From the NCBI GenBank assembly GCA_036488875.1, contig DASXGW010000001.1:124001-188000 (forward strand): DNA of 64,000 nucleotides, read 5' to 3'. The number at the start of each line of letters is the position of its first letter. Within the stretch, counting starts at the first letter, position 1. Shown in pieces: positions 8,913 to 17,709 of the stretch. This DNA is from Candidatus Baltobacteraceae bacterium. Lineage in GTDB: Bacteria; Vulcanimicrobiota; Vulcanimicrobiia; Vulcanimicrobiales; Vulcanimicrobiaceae. The notes under the pieces were generated by a model. The model did no database searches, was not told the DNA's origin, and was given only the letters and a program-made list of their open reading frames with translations. The position numbers and the translations under genes are program-made.

Positions 8913-11359
8913 GACGAAGGCTCTCGTAGTATCCGAGCTGCAGCCTGAGCGGCATCTTTCACGAGGACTTGCGAATCGGTCTTCTGCACGTGTTCCAGCG
9001 TTTCGACCGCGGAACGGTCACCGAGGAGCCCGAGGGCTCGGGCTGACGCAATGCGCATTCCGCTGATCGGATCGTTTTGCACCAACTGCAGTAACGTGGG
9101 CAACGCCTCCGCCGGATTGTCTGAGGACTTTGCCACCTGGGCGAGGGCGATTGCAGCTGCGGCGCGTTCTTGGTCTTGGATGCCGTAGCGGGTTCGGTCG
9201 CGCAGTAACGGCAGCGCGCGCACGTCGCCGTACTCCGCTAGCCCGCGGATCGCCCCAACGGCGATCGCTTGCCACAACGAATCACGGTCGAGCGCCGAAA
9301 CAAGCAGATCGTAGGCGCCGCCGGCGTGCAGCGATCCGATCGCGGTGAGGGCCGCGGCAGCGACAGTGGGATCGTTGTCGTTGGTCAATGCACGGAGCGC
9401 CGTCAGCGTCGCGGGCGTAGCGGCAGTACCTAGCTGCGGAGCGGCTCGTTCGGCGGCTAGACGCACGCGGACATCGGGATCGTCAAACGCGTGCGCGACG
9501 GCGTCATCATCCCTAAATGTGGCGGCGACCGACACGGCATCCGCACGGAGGCCGTAAAACGCGTCGTTAGCCGCGGCGAGATGGACTGCGGTCTCGGCTT
9601 CCTCGCGATCGCGAGGCGTACTTTTGGCGGCGAAGGCAGCAAGTTGATTCAGGGCGCGTTCGCGATCGCCGACGTGTTTAGCGTGCCGGAGCTGATAGAC
9701 GAGTTCGGGGATCGGCTTTTTAAACGACAGTTCACACAACACGTTGTCGTTCGGGTCGAACAACACCATATGGGGACGCGACGTCACGCCGGCGAGGGTA
9801 ACGATCTGATGATTCGTGCTCGCAATGAAGGACCGTGCGATGATGCGACCGTCAACGTGTGCTTCGACGACGACTGGTACGCGATAGGGCTTCCCGCCAA
9901 TGTTTTGCTGGCTGACATCGAGAGTGAGCGAACGCGTTAAAGGCTCGTACCGGTCGGTGACGACAAAGTGAGGATAGTCGCTTCGGTAGAACCACTGCGT
10001 TTGGAACCAAGTGAGATCGGTGTGTAGGCTCCTATCGATCGAATCAAAAAACTGGTGCGTGTCGGCGTTGCGGTAAGTGTATTCGCGCAGATAGTTGCGC
10101 AAAGCGCCGAAAAACCTCCGATCGCCAAACATGACGCGCAGCATATGTAGGATTTCCGCGGGACGCTCGTGACCGCTGGCGTCGAACAGATCAAGTGGAT
10201 CGGCGTAATAATAGTCGACGATAGGGCGCAGATACTGCCGTGTCTCCTCGAAATACTGCTGCTGGGCTTTATAGCGCGCGTATTCGAAGGCTGCCTCGCC
10301 GTAGCGATGCTGGGTCCATAGCTCGTCGTAGTAGGTAGCGAAGCCCTCGTTGATCCACGCATTTGACCAATCGGCCATCGTAACGTCGTCGCCCCACCAA
10401 TTTTGAGCCAGCTCGTGTGAAACGACGAAATCACAGGAACTCTCGACGTCTGCTACTGCGGGATGTAAAGCAAGCGCGGTTATCAGCGCTGCCGATTCGT
10501 CCTCCATTCCGCCAAAATCGTATCGTTCGGCCGTGGTCTGATCGTACTTTGCGAAGGGATAATCGATGCCGATCAGGTGGTTGTAAAAGGCAACCATGTT
10601 TTTGGTCGAGCCGAAGCATAGGGCGTTTAAGTCCGCGTAGGGCGGCTGGACGAACGAATCGACGTCGAAGCGGCCGAGCGCGGTGTGATGCTTTATGAGC
10701 GGCCCGGCAGCGAAAGCGATAAGGTACGTCGATTTGGGCTGTGGCGATCGCCAGTTCCAAGTCTCGCTGCTTGCCGTCGTACGGTGCGCTTTCAGGTAAC
10801 CGTTAGCGACCACTGTCCAGCCGCGCGGGACCGTGACGGTAAGCTCGCTCGGCGTCTTTTGGTTTGGTTCGTCCCATGTGGGAAACCAGCGCCGGTTGTC
10901 GGTCGGCTCGCCTTGTGTCCAAATCTCCGGCGTTATCTTCGGGTAGCCGCTATCGGGCAGTATGAAGAAGAGTCCGCGCTGCGGTCTGGCACGGTAGACG
11001 AACTCAATGACCATGGGCGTCCCGGCAGCCACGGGGTGCGCAACGTTTACGGTTACGCGTTGTTCGGTGCCATCGACCGTAATTGCCGCTACGTTCCCGT
11101 TTACCGTCACGCGCTCGTATTCAATGCCGGCCGAGTCGAAAGGAAGGCTACGCAAAGCGGTGTATTTCGGGCGCAGGACGACGATCTCGTCGCCATAAAT
11201 GGTGCGCCTCGCGATATCGAAGTGTAGCCGAATTCGTGTATCGTCGAAGCGATAGGGCGCATACACGGTGCGATGATAGGCGGCTTCGCCGTTTCCGAGT
11301 GCCCGCACCGTACCGAGGAGCAGTATTGAAGACACTAAGGCAAGTGTCACACGAGTCAT
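8909..11359 (-). CDS. Exported M1-family aminopeptidase homologue with altered active site and HEAT-like C-terminus
   Basis: An 816-aa protein with a signal peptide, an M1 aminopeptidase core (about 30-580) and a C-terminal alpha-helical repeat region (about 600-815) resembling HEAT repeats. The zinc motif HEXXH reads HELAQ (315-319), so the second His ligand is Gln; the first His, Glu316 and the third ligand Glu338 (NEGFATY) remain. The exopeptidase motif GAMEN reads GGMED (283-287). The usual catalytic Tyr before the LHMLR helix aligns with His397. Three changes together suggest lost or altered catalysis. It overlaps the convergent EAL gene by 4 bp and lies just downstream of the aspartyl protease gene on the same strand. 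Confidence 0.85.
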   Translation of the reverse strand: MTRVTLALVSSILLLGTVRALGNGEAAYHRTVYAPYRFDDTRIRLHFDIARRTIYGDEIVVLRPKYTALRSLPFDSAGIEYERVTVNGNVAAITVDGTEQRVTVNVAHPVAAGTPMVIEFVYRARPQRGLFFILPDSGYPKITPEIWTQGEPTDNRRWFPTWDEPNQKTPSELTVTVPRGWTVVANGYLKAHRTTASSETWNWRSPQPKSTYLIAFAAGPLIKHHTALGRFDVDSFVQPPYADLNALCFGSTKNMVAFYNHLIGIDYPFAKYDQTTAERYDFGGMEDESAALITALALHPAVADVESSCDFVVSHELAQNWWGDDVTMADWSNAWINEGFATYYDELWTQHRYGEAAFEYARYKAQQQYFEETRQYLRPIVDYYYADPLDLFDASGHERPAEILHMLRVMFGDRRFFGALRNYLREYTYRNADTHQFFDSIDRSLHTDLTWFQTQWFYRSDYPHFVVTDRYEPLTRSLTLDVSQQNIGGKPYRVPVVVEAHVDGRIIARSFIASTNHQIVTLAGVTSRPHMVLFDPNDNVLCELSFKKPIPELVYQLRHAKHVGDRERALNQLAAFAAKSTPRDREEAETAVHLAAANDAFYGLRADAVSVAATFRDDDAVAHAFDDPDVRVRLAAERAAPQLGTAATPATLTALRALTNDNDPTVAAAALTAIGSLHAGGAYDLLVSALDRDSLWQAIAVGAIRGLAEYGDVRALPLLRDRTRYGIQDQERAAAAIALAQVAKSSDNPAEALPTLLQLVQNDPISGMRIASARALGLLGDRSAVETLEHVQKTDSQVLVKDAAQAAARILREPSS

Positions 11360-11366
11360 ATACAGG

Positions 11367-12824
11367 TCAGGCGTGCGGTATTAAGTGCAGTTCCGCGGCG
11401 CTGTAATCGAGGTCGACGTCAAACTGCTGCAAGAACGCGGCACCGAGGTGGCCGAAGGCGGTGCCGACGAGCGTCTGTGTCGTTCCGATCGTTTGCGGGC
11501 CGGTGGTATAGGTGCCGACCGTAACTTGCGGAATGCTGCCGAGCATTTCGACCGACGAGGCACCGATGCCGCGCACCGTGCGTTGAGCCGTGATCGTAAA
11601 GAGCGACGGGTGCTTGGAGTAAAAATCGTACGCGAGATTGATATTCGACTCGTCACCCGTGTCGACGAGCAAACGCGTGTCGACGTTGCCGAGCCGCACT
11701 TTGACCACCGGCACGAAGTTTTCGAAGGAAATAGGCACCGTGATCGGCGCGGAAGCGGGTACGGCGCCGAAGCGGATCGTGCGCGCATTTCCGTCGATCT
11801 GCACGTTCGTGGCGGCGAGCACGTCGGTCCCGATGACCACGTCGTAGCCGTAGGTGTGGATGTCGTTGAGCACGAGGTAGTACCCTTCGGGAAAGCTCGC
11901 ATTTCCAATCGCCAGCGGCCCCGCTCGAACGACTTGCGTCGAGTAATCGCCGAGGCCGCGCACGGTGTGCTCGCCGACCACCGGCGCGTCCAATCGCGCC
12001 GCGAGTTCGGTGCTCATCGAAATGCCCGAGTTTCCGGTGTCGAGCAGGCAGCGGATCGCCACGCCGCCGACGGTGCACGGAAAGACGGGTGTGACGTGCG
12101 AGGGATCGAGCGGCACCGCCTGCGGCGCCCCCGAAAACATCGGCACCATGCCGTGCGGCGCGCGAAACGGCGACGTTACGGGCGTGCGGTCGTCGTAGCG
12201 CTCGAGCGTCGTGCCGTTGTGCATCACTTCGAAGGGAAGCGTATAGCCGTTGACGCGGCGGTAATCGCGGTATTCGAACGTGTCCTCGCCGTTGACGTCG
12301 CGCGCGTATCGAATCAGGTGAGTCTGCGGATCGACGTAGACCCGTAGAGGTATCGCCTGCCTATCGACGACGAAGACGGTTCGGAACCGCTTGCCGTTGA
12401 TCGTCGCGGTGCCGCCGTCGATCAGGCGGCCGCCGTGGGATGTAAACGCCGGTGACAGAAAGTCGAGAGATGCGAGGATGCGAAGCGAGCGAAGATACGG
12501 CTCCGGCTCCGACGATTGCGGAAGCGCGGTGTCGTTGACGTTGACCGTAAAGAGATGCTCGCCATCGAAGTACGTTCCGTCGCAAAGCTCGCCGTTGCAG
12601 CGGCTCAAGGTGAACGGGATGCCTTGGCTCTCGCTCGAGACGGTGTTGATCGCGCCGTTGAACGATAGGCGCGAGATCGAGACGAAGTGCGCGCTCCACA
12701 CGGGTCCGGCGGCGGTCCGCATGGCCTCTAGGAGCGGTCCGATCGCCGAGCGCGGCGCCGCTCCCAGCGTTGAAGCGGCCAGCGCGAAGAGCAAGACGAC
12801 ACGTACGGCGAAGGGCATCACCAT
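11367..12824 (-). CDS. Exported pepsin-like (retropepsin-type) aspartyl protease, two DTG motifs
   Basis: A 485-aa protein with a signal peptide (residues about 1-22). The first half (about 30-235) resembles LolA/outer-membrane sorting-like domains. The second half carries two Asp-Thr-Gly motifs, CLLDTGNSGI (near 262) and LLVDTGDESNI (near 385), each followed by the beta-strand pattern of gag-polyprotein-type aspartyl proteases. Two fused protease lobes could form one active site. The start codon at 12824 shares two bases with the start of the divergent gene at 12823; an internal Met two codons later is an alternative. The M1 homologue follows 7 bp downstream. Confidence 0.8.
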   Translation of the reverse strand: MVMPFAVRVVLLFALAASTLGAAPRSAIGPLLEAMRTAAGPVWSAHFVSISRLSFNGAINTVSSESQGIPFTLSRCNGELCDGTYFDGEHLFTVNVNDTALPQSSEPEPYLRSLRILASLDFLSPAFTSHGGRLIDGGTATINGKRFRTVFVVDRQAIPLRVYVDPQTHLIRYARDVNGEDTFEYRDYRRVNGYTLPFEVMHNGTTLERYDDRTPVTSPFRAPHGMVPMFSGAPQAVPLDPSHVTPVFPCTVGGVAIRCLLDTGNSGISMSTELAARLDAPVVGEHTVRGLGDYSTQVVRAGPLAIGNASFPEGYYLVLNDIHTYGYDVVIGTDVLAATNVQIDGNARTIRFGAVPASAPITVPISFENFVPVVKVRLGNVDTRLLVDTGDESNINLAYDFYSKHPSLFTITAQRTVRGIGASSVEMLGSIPQVTVGTYTTGPQTIGTTQTLVGTAFGHLGAAFLQQFDVDLDYSAAELHLIPHA

Positions 12825-13119
12825 GGAGTTCGAGTTGCTCGATAGCTATCTTCTCGACGGCAAGCCCGATAAGGCCGAAGTCGTGAGGCGGCTGCTAAAG
12901 TCACCAAGTCAAGTCGAAGGCGCGTCGCCTTTCTACGAAGGCATGCGGCTTCTCGGCAAGCGCACTCCGGAGTTGAGCTTGATCGCGCTGCGGCTGGTTT
13001 TGGCCGGAAAGCGCGCCGACGACGCCGCCGTTACCGAATTGCGGGCGGTCGCCGAGCGCGCCCGCGGCGGCCAAGCGCAAGCGCGCGAGGAATACCGCGT
13101 CATCCTTGGAGCGGCATAA
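12823..13119 (+). CDS. Small protein of unknown function (98 aa)
   Basis: A soluble 98-aa, mostly helical, charged protein with no recognised domain. The frame is open much further upstream, but that part is the antisense of the protease gene; ATG at 12823 is the first plausible start, with a weak AAGGG 9 bp before it. It is the first gene of the run leading into the peptidoglycan-recycling operon and ends 4 bp before the preferred GTG of the ABC ATPase gene. Its composition (Leu, Ala, Arg, Glu) is normal for a real protein. Function is unknown. Confidence 0.6.
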   Translation: MEFELLDSYLLDGKPDKAEVVRRLLKSPSQVEGASPFYEGMRLLGKRTPELSLIALRLVLAGKRADDAAVTELRAVAERARGGQAQAREEYRVILGAA

Positions 13120-13123
13120 GCCC

Positions 13124-14092
13124 GTGACCGCCCTCTCGGCGCGCGATCTTGTCGTTTCATACGGATCTAAACGCGCTCTCGACGGCGTTTCAATTGAAGT
13201 TTCTTTGAGAAAGACCCTGGCGATCGTGGGGCCATCGGCCGCGGGAAAGTCGACCTTACTGCGCGTCTTGGCGGGTCTGCTGCGTCCGCAGTCGGGCGAC
13301 GTGATGGTGCGCGGAAGGAGCGTCGCGGCACTGTCGCCGCAAGAGCGGCGGATGGCCCTGGTCTTTCAAGACGACGCGCTGTTCGATAACATGACGGTGC
13401 GTGGGAATCTGCGCTTCGCGCTGCGCAACGGCCATCGCAACGAACCCGAGCGCGTGGAAGAAACGGCGCGCGCGCTGCATGTCGGCGCGACGCTCGACCG
13501 GCGCCCGCGCGAACTGTCGGGCGGCGAGCGCCAACGCGCGTCGATCGCCCGCGCGATGCTCTCCGATCCCGAGGTGCTGCTCTTGGACGAGCCGCTCGCG
13601 CACCTCGATCCGGCACTGCGAAGGTCGGTTCGCGACGAAGTCATCGGCGTGCGCGAACGTTTTGCGGGACCGATCGTCTACGTGACGCACGACCACGCCG
13701 AGGCGATGAGCGTGGGAGACGAACTCGCGGTCCTCATCGATGGGCGCATCGAAGATACCGGCGATCCGCAACGCGTGTACGACGCACCGCGGACCGTCGC
13801 GGTCGCACGCTTCTTAGGCGATCGGCCGATGAACCTGCTCGAGGACGGCGAGTTTCTTGTGGGTATTCGGCCCGAGCGCGTGGCGATCGTTGCCGGTGGT
13901 GCGCTGCGCGGCACCGTGCTTCGCACCGAATCGACCGGTGCCGACGCGTACGTGCTCGTGTCGACGCCTCGCGGCGAGCTCACGGCGCGCGTTGCGGCAT
14001 CGCACGCGCCGCGAACGGGCGACGCGGTCGACGTCGATCTTCCCGACGCTTTCGTTCGGCGCTTCTCCAAGGAATCGGGGACGGCCGGATGA
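13124..14092 (+). CDS. ABC transporter ATP-binding protein (MalK/UgpC/PotA-like)
   Basis: About 322 aa. It shows Walker A GPSAAGKST, a Q-loop in LVFQDDAL, the ABC signature LSGGERQR, Walker B EVLLLDEPLAHLD and the H-loop in VTHDH, then a C-terminal TOBE-like regulatory domain (about 235-320) typical of sugar and polyamine importers. The GTG at 13124 is preferred because GGAG lies 12 bp upstream and the previous gene stops at 13119; an in-frame TTG at 13106 is also possible. No permease or binding protein is encoded nearby, so it may serve importers elsewhere (as MsmX does) or a muropeptide importer; both are inference. Its stop overlaps the nagZ start. Confidence 0.92.
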   Translation: MTALSARDLVVSYGSKRALDGVSIEVSLRKTLAIVGPSAAGKSTLLRVLAGLLRPQSGDVMVRGRSVAALSPQERRMALVFQDDALFDNMTVRGNLRFALRNGHRNEPERVEETARALHVGATLDRRPRELSGGERQRASIARAMLSDPEVLLLDEPLAHLDPALRRSVRDEVIGVRERFAGPIVYVTHDHAEAMSVGDELAVLIDGRIEDTGDPQRVYDAPRTVAVARFLGDRPMNLLEDGEFLVGIRPERVAIVAGGALRGTVLRTESTGADAYVLVSTPRGELTARVAASHAPRTGDAVDVDLPDAFVRRFSKESGTAG

Positions 14093-15561
14093 CCCTAACC
14101 ACCACCGATCTCGCGCGCGGCATTATCGCGAGCGGTTTCGACAACGCGCGCATCGACGAGCTGCCGCGCTTCGGCGGCTATCTGCTGTTCGCCGGCAACG
14201 GCGAAGAGATCGAGGGCGTGCGCGCGGTTACCGACGTGCTGCGTGAACGGCACGAAGGCGACGTGCCGCCGATTGTCGCGATCGATCAAGAGGGCGGCCG
14301 CGTCGCGCGCCTTCGGGAAGGCGTCGAGCCGATGCCGTCGATGATGTCGCTCGGTGCGGCCGGAGATCTCGATCTGGCGCAGCGCGCCGGCGAGCAAATT
14401 GCGTTCGACCTTCGGCGCGCGGGCTGCACGCTCGATTTCGCTCCGGTGTTGGATCTAGCGCTGGAGCCGGAGAACCTCGTTATCGGAACGCGATCGTTCG
14501 GCAGCGACCCGCGCGCGGTCGCCGCGCTTGCGGAACGCGTCGCGCGCGGCATGCGGGCGAGCGGCATTCTCCCGTGTTACAAGCATTTTCCGGGACACGG
14601 CTCGACGCACGTCGATTCGCACGTCGCGCTGCCGGTTGTCGACGCCAGCGAAGCAACCCTGCGCGCGCGCGATTTCGCGCCTTTCGAAGCTTTGGCGAAA
14701 GAGGCGCCCGCAATGATGGCCGCGCACGTCGTGTTACGCGCGCTCGATGCCGGCGCGCCCGCGTCGCTCTCGCCGCGCGTCGGCGTCGCACTGCTGCGCG
14801 GCGAGTTCGGCTTCGGCGGCGCGTATCTTACCGATTGCTTGGAAATGGCCGCTGTCTCCGGCGAAGGGAAGACCGTCGACGCGTCGGTCGTTGCGTTGAG
14901 CGCGGGGGCCGATTTGCTGCTCTTTAGCCACCAGCCGGACGTCGCTGCCGAAAGTGCGATCGCGATCGTAAAAGCCGTTGAAAGCGGAAGCGTTGCGCGT
15001 TCGCGCCTCGAGGACGCCTACGAGCGCATCATGGTCTTGCGACGGGCGGGGCAGCCGCCGTTGCCGCTCGATGCGTATGCGCCGCATCCCGGCGTGGGAC
15101 GCGAGATCGCACGGCGTGCCGTGACCGTCGTTCGCGGCGTCGCGCACGCGGACCCGACGGCGTCTTACGTCGTCGATTTTGGCGGCGGACGCCCGTCGCT
15201 TCGCCGAGAGGCGCCGGTATTGGAAGAATGCGTGCTGCCGATCGATCCGCAAGAATCAGACGTCGCCCAAGCGCTCGCGGCCGCGGAGCGGAGCCGCCGC
15301 CGGCCGATCGTGCTCGCGCGCCGGGCGCACATGCACCCAGCACAAGCGAGCGCGATCGATCGCATCGTCGCGCGTTTTGCGGACGCACTCGTGATCTCGA
15401 TGCTCGAACCGTACGATTTGCGCTGCTTCGGTGACGCGCGCCACGTACTAGCCGCCTACGGTGACGACGCTGCCGCAATCGGCGGTTTGGCCGATGTGAT
15501 CTTCGGCGGCATCATGGCGCAGGGAACGCTTCCCGTGGAGTACGCGACTGCGGTTGGCTGA
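14089..15561 (+). CDS. nagZ: Beta-N-acetylhexosaminidase, GH3 (NagZ-like)
   Basis: A 490-aa GH3 enzyme that removes terminal GlcNAc from GlcNAc-anhydroMurNAc muropeptides. It shows DQEGGRVARLR, the NagZ-specific loop KHFPGHGSTHVDSH carrying the acid/base Asp-His pair (near residues 174-176), and the nucleophile Asp in LTDCLEM (near 246). The C-terminal 140 residues form an extra domain like that of two-domain NagZ proteins. There is no signal peptide, so it should act in the cytoplasm. It overlaps the ATPase gene by 4 bp and the next gene by 8 bp; anmK, a sugar kinase and murQ downstream support the assignment. Confidence 0.92.
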   Translation: MTLTTTDLARGIIASGFDNARIDELPRFGGYLLFAGNGEEIEGVRAVTDVLRERHEGDVPPIVAIDQEGGRVARLREGVEPMPSMMSLGAAGDLDLAQRAGEQIAFDLRRAGCTLDFAPVLDLALEPENLVIGTRSFGSDPRAVAALAERVARGMRASGILPCYKHFPGHGSTHVDSHVALPVVDASEATLRARDFAPFEALAKEAPAMMAAHVVLRALDAGAPASLSPRVGVALLRGEFGFGGAYLTDCLEMAAVSGEGKTVDASVVALSAGADLLLFSHQPDVAAESAIAIVKAVESGSVARSRLEDAYERIMVLRRAGQPPLPLDAYAPHPGVGREIARRAVTVVRGVAHADPTASYVVDFGGGRPSLRREAPVLEECVLPIDPQESDVAQALAAAERSRRRPIVLARRAHMHPAQASAIDRIVARFADALVISMLEPYDLRCFGDARHVLAAYGDDAAAIGGLADVIFGGIMAQGTLPVEYATAVG

Positions 15562-16561
15562 CGCGGTTTCGAACGTCGACGCGGTGCTTCGAGCCGCAAC
15601 CGGAAAAGCGTTCACGGGGGCCGTCGCGCGTATCGAGCGGAGAGGAAGCCCCATTTTCGAACGCGCATACGGAACGACGCGCCTGGACGAGTCGTCGCGT
15701 CCGGTGTACGTCGACACGCGCTTCGATCTGGCATCGCTCACCAAGCTGTTCGTCGCGACGCTCGCGCTGCGGCTGGTTGCACGTGGTGCGCCGCTCGACG
15801 CGCCGGTGCTTCACGACGGTGTGACGCTGCGCATGCTGCTCGCGCACACGTCGGGAATGAACTCGGGCGCGGACTACCGGACGATTCTGGGCGAGAACGT
15901 CGAGCGCTATGCGCTCGAGCGCGAGCTCATTGCGGCTCCGGGCGAGCGCGTCGTCTACAGCGACCTCGGCTTCATCGCGCTCGGCGTCGTCATCGAGCGG
16001 GCAGCGGGAAAGTCGCTTGCGACACTGGCCCAGGAGACGTTTGCGTCCGCGACGCTCGGGTTTCGTCCGCGTGCGGACGAGCGCGGTTGGATTCCGGCGA
16101 CCGAAGAAGACGGCTGGCGCGGAAGAGTGCAGGGCATGGTGCACGATGAAAAGGCCTATCTGATGGGCGGAACAGCAGGCCACGCCGGTTTGTTCGGCAC
16201 CGCAGCCGACGTCGCGCGGCTGACCGAAGGGTTTTTGGGATCGCTGCACGGACGGCCCGAGACGCTGCTTCCGGTCGAGATCGTGCGCGAAGCGGTGCGC
16301 GAGCAAGCCTACGATCCCGTATTGCGCCGCGGCTTGGGCTGGGCCCTCAAAACGAGCGATACGAATTCGTGCGGCGCGGCGATGGACGCGACGAGCTTCG
16401 GGCACACGGGCTTCGTCGGTACGTGCGTTTGGGCCGACCCCGTACGCGACGTGTCCGGCGTGTTGTTGACCAATAGCGTCTATTTCGGCCGCAACGATAC
16501 ACGCGATCTGCGCGCGGCGTTTTACGAAGCGGCCATGGACGTCGCGGACCGGTTGGGATGA
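15554..16561 (+). CDS. Serine hydrolase, beta-lactamase class C/PBP-like
   Basis: A 335-aa protein of the class C beta-lactamase/esterase fold. It shows SLTK (the SxxK nucleophile, near residue 62), the Tyr motif as YSDLG (near 135) and HTSGMNSG. A possible third motif, HTG, lies near residue 278 (FGHTGF). There is no signal peptide, so a cytoplasmic role is likely. In muropeptide-recycling operons such proteins may hydrolyse peptide or amide bonds of imported fragments; this is inference from neighbours. It starts at a TTG within the end of nagZ and overlaps anmK by ATGA. Confidence 0.85.
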   Translation: MADAVSNVDAVLRAATGKAFTGAVARIERRGSPIFERAYGTTRLDESSRPVYVDTRFDLASLTKLFVATLALRLVARGAPLDAPVLHDGVTLRMLLAHTSGMNSGADYRTILGENVERYALERELIAAPGERVVYSDLGFIALGVVIERAAGKSLATLAQETFASATLGFRPRADERGWIPATEEDGWRGRVQGMVHDEKAYLMGGTAGHAGLFGTAADVARLTEGFLGSLHGRPETLLPVEIVREAVREQAYDPVLRRGLGWALKTSDTNSCGAAMDATSFGHTGFVGTCVWADPVRDVSGVLLTNSVYFGRNDTRDLRAAFYEAAMDVADRLG

Positions 16562-17709
16562 GAGCGATTGGGCTTATGAGCGGAACGTCGCTCGACGGCA
16601 TCGATGCCGCTCTCGTCGAGATTGCGCCGCGCGGCGACGGCTACGCGCTGGAACTCGTGCGTTTCGTCACCGTACCGTTCGATCCGGAGCTGCGCCGTGC
16701 GCTGGTCGCGGCGCTTCCACCGAACGAGGGAAGCGTCTCGCTCGTCGCGGCCCTTCACCGCGCGCTCGGCGAAGCGTTTGCTGCGACCGCGGCGGCGGTC
16801 GCCGCCGGCGACCGCGTCGCCTTCGTTGCGTCGCACGGGCAAACGGTGTGGCACGACGGCGAGCGGCACGTGACGTTGCAGCTCGGCGATGCGTTCGTCA
16901 TTCGAGAAGCCGTGGGCGCGACGGTCTGTTACGATTTTCGCAGTGCGGACTGCGCCGCGGGCGGACACGGCGCGCCGCTGGTTCCGTACGTCGACGAACT
17001 GCTCTTCGGTGATTCGAGCGAGGATCGCGTGGCGCTCAATATCGGTGGAATCGCGAATCTGACGGTGCTGCCGCACGACGGACCGGCATGGGCCTTCGAC
17101 ACGGGGCCCGGTACCATGCTCGTCGACGCGTTCGTTCGCGACCGCTCCCGCGGAGCGTCGGCATACGACGCCGGCGGTGCATTAGCGGCAGCGGGATCGA
17201 TCGATCAACCGCTGCTCGAAGCGATGCTTTCCGACGACTACTTTCACTTCCCGCCGCCAAAAACGACGGGCCGGGAACGCTTTGGAGCGCAGTTTCTCAC
17301 GCGTCACGGCGATCGGCTCGCACGGTTGAGCGGCGAGGACGGCTCGGCAACCTTGACCGAGTTGACGGCGATAACCATCGCGCGGGCGATCGAGGCGGCG
17401 GGTATGGCTGCGGCACGGACGATCGTTAGCGGCGGCGGCACGCGCAACGCGACGATGTTCGCCCGCCTATCGGAGCGGCTCCCGCACGCGCGCGTCGAAC
17501 TCTCCGACGCGATGGGCATTCCGGCGGATGCAAAAGAAGCGATGTTCTTTGCGTTGCTTGGCTACGAAACGCTGCGCGGCCGCGTCGCGAACTTGCCGCG
17601 TGCGACCGGCGCGGATCGCGCCGTTGCGCTAGGAGCAATCGCGCCGTTCGACCTGAAGACCTTGCTCGGCGAAGTCGAGAGCGAGCTGCGCGCCGGAACG
17701 ATCGCGTGA
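16558..17709 (+). CDS. anmK: Anhydro-N-acetylmuramic acid kinase (AnmK)
   Basis: A 383-aa kinase that opens the 1,6-anhydro ring of anhydro-MurNAc with ATP to give MurNAc-6-phosphate. It begins with the family hallmark GLMSGTSLDGIDAAL and has SHGQTVWH, NIGGIANLT and DTGPGTMLVDAF, plus the C-terminal SGGGTRN nucleotide site. Length and motif order are those of the family. It overlaps the upstream hydrolase and the downstream sugar kinase by 4 bp each and feeds MurQ, encoded two genes later. Confidence 0.96.
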   Translation: MRAIGLMSGTSLDGIDAALVEIAPRGDGYALELVRFVTVPFDPELRRALVAALPPNEGSVSLVAALHRALGEAFAATAAAVAAGDRVAFVASHGQTVWHDGERHVTLQLGDAFVIREAVGATVCYDFRSADCAAGGHGAPLVPYVDELLFGDSSEDRVALNIGGIANLTVLPHDGPAWAFDTGPGTMLVDAFVRDRSRGASAYDAGGALAAAGSIDQPLLEAMLSDDYFHFPPPKTTGRERFGAQFLTRHGDRLARLSGEDGSATLTELTAITIARAIEAAGMAAARTIVSGGGTRNATMFARLSERLPHARVELSDAMGIPADAKEAMFFALLGYETLRGRVANLPRATGADRAVALGAIAPFDLKTLLGEVESELRAGTIA

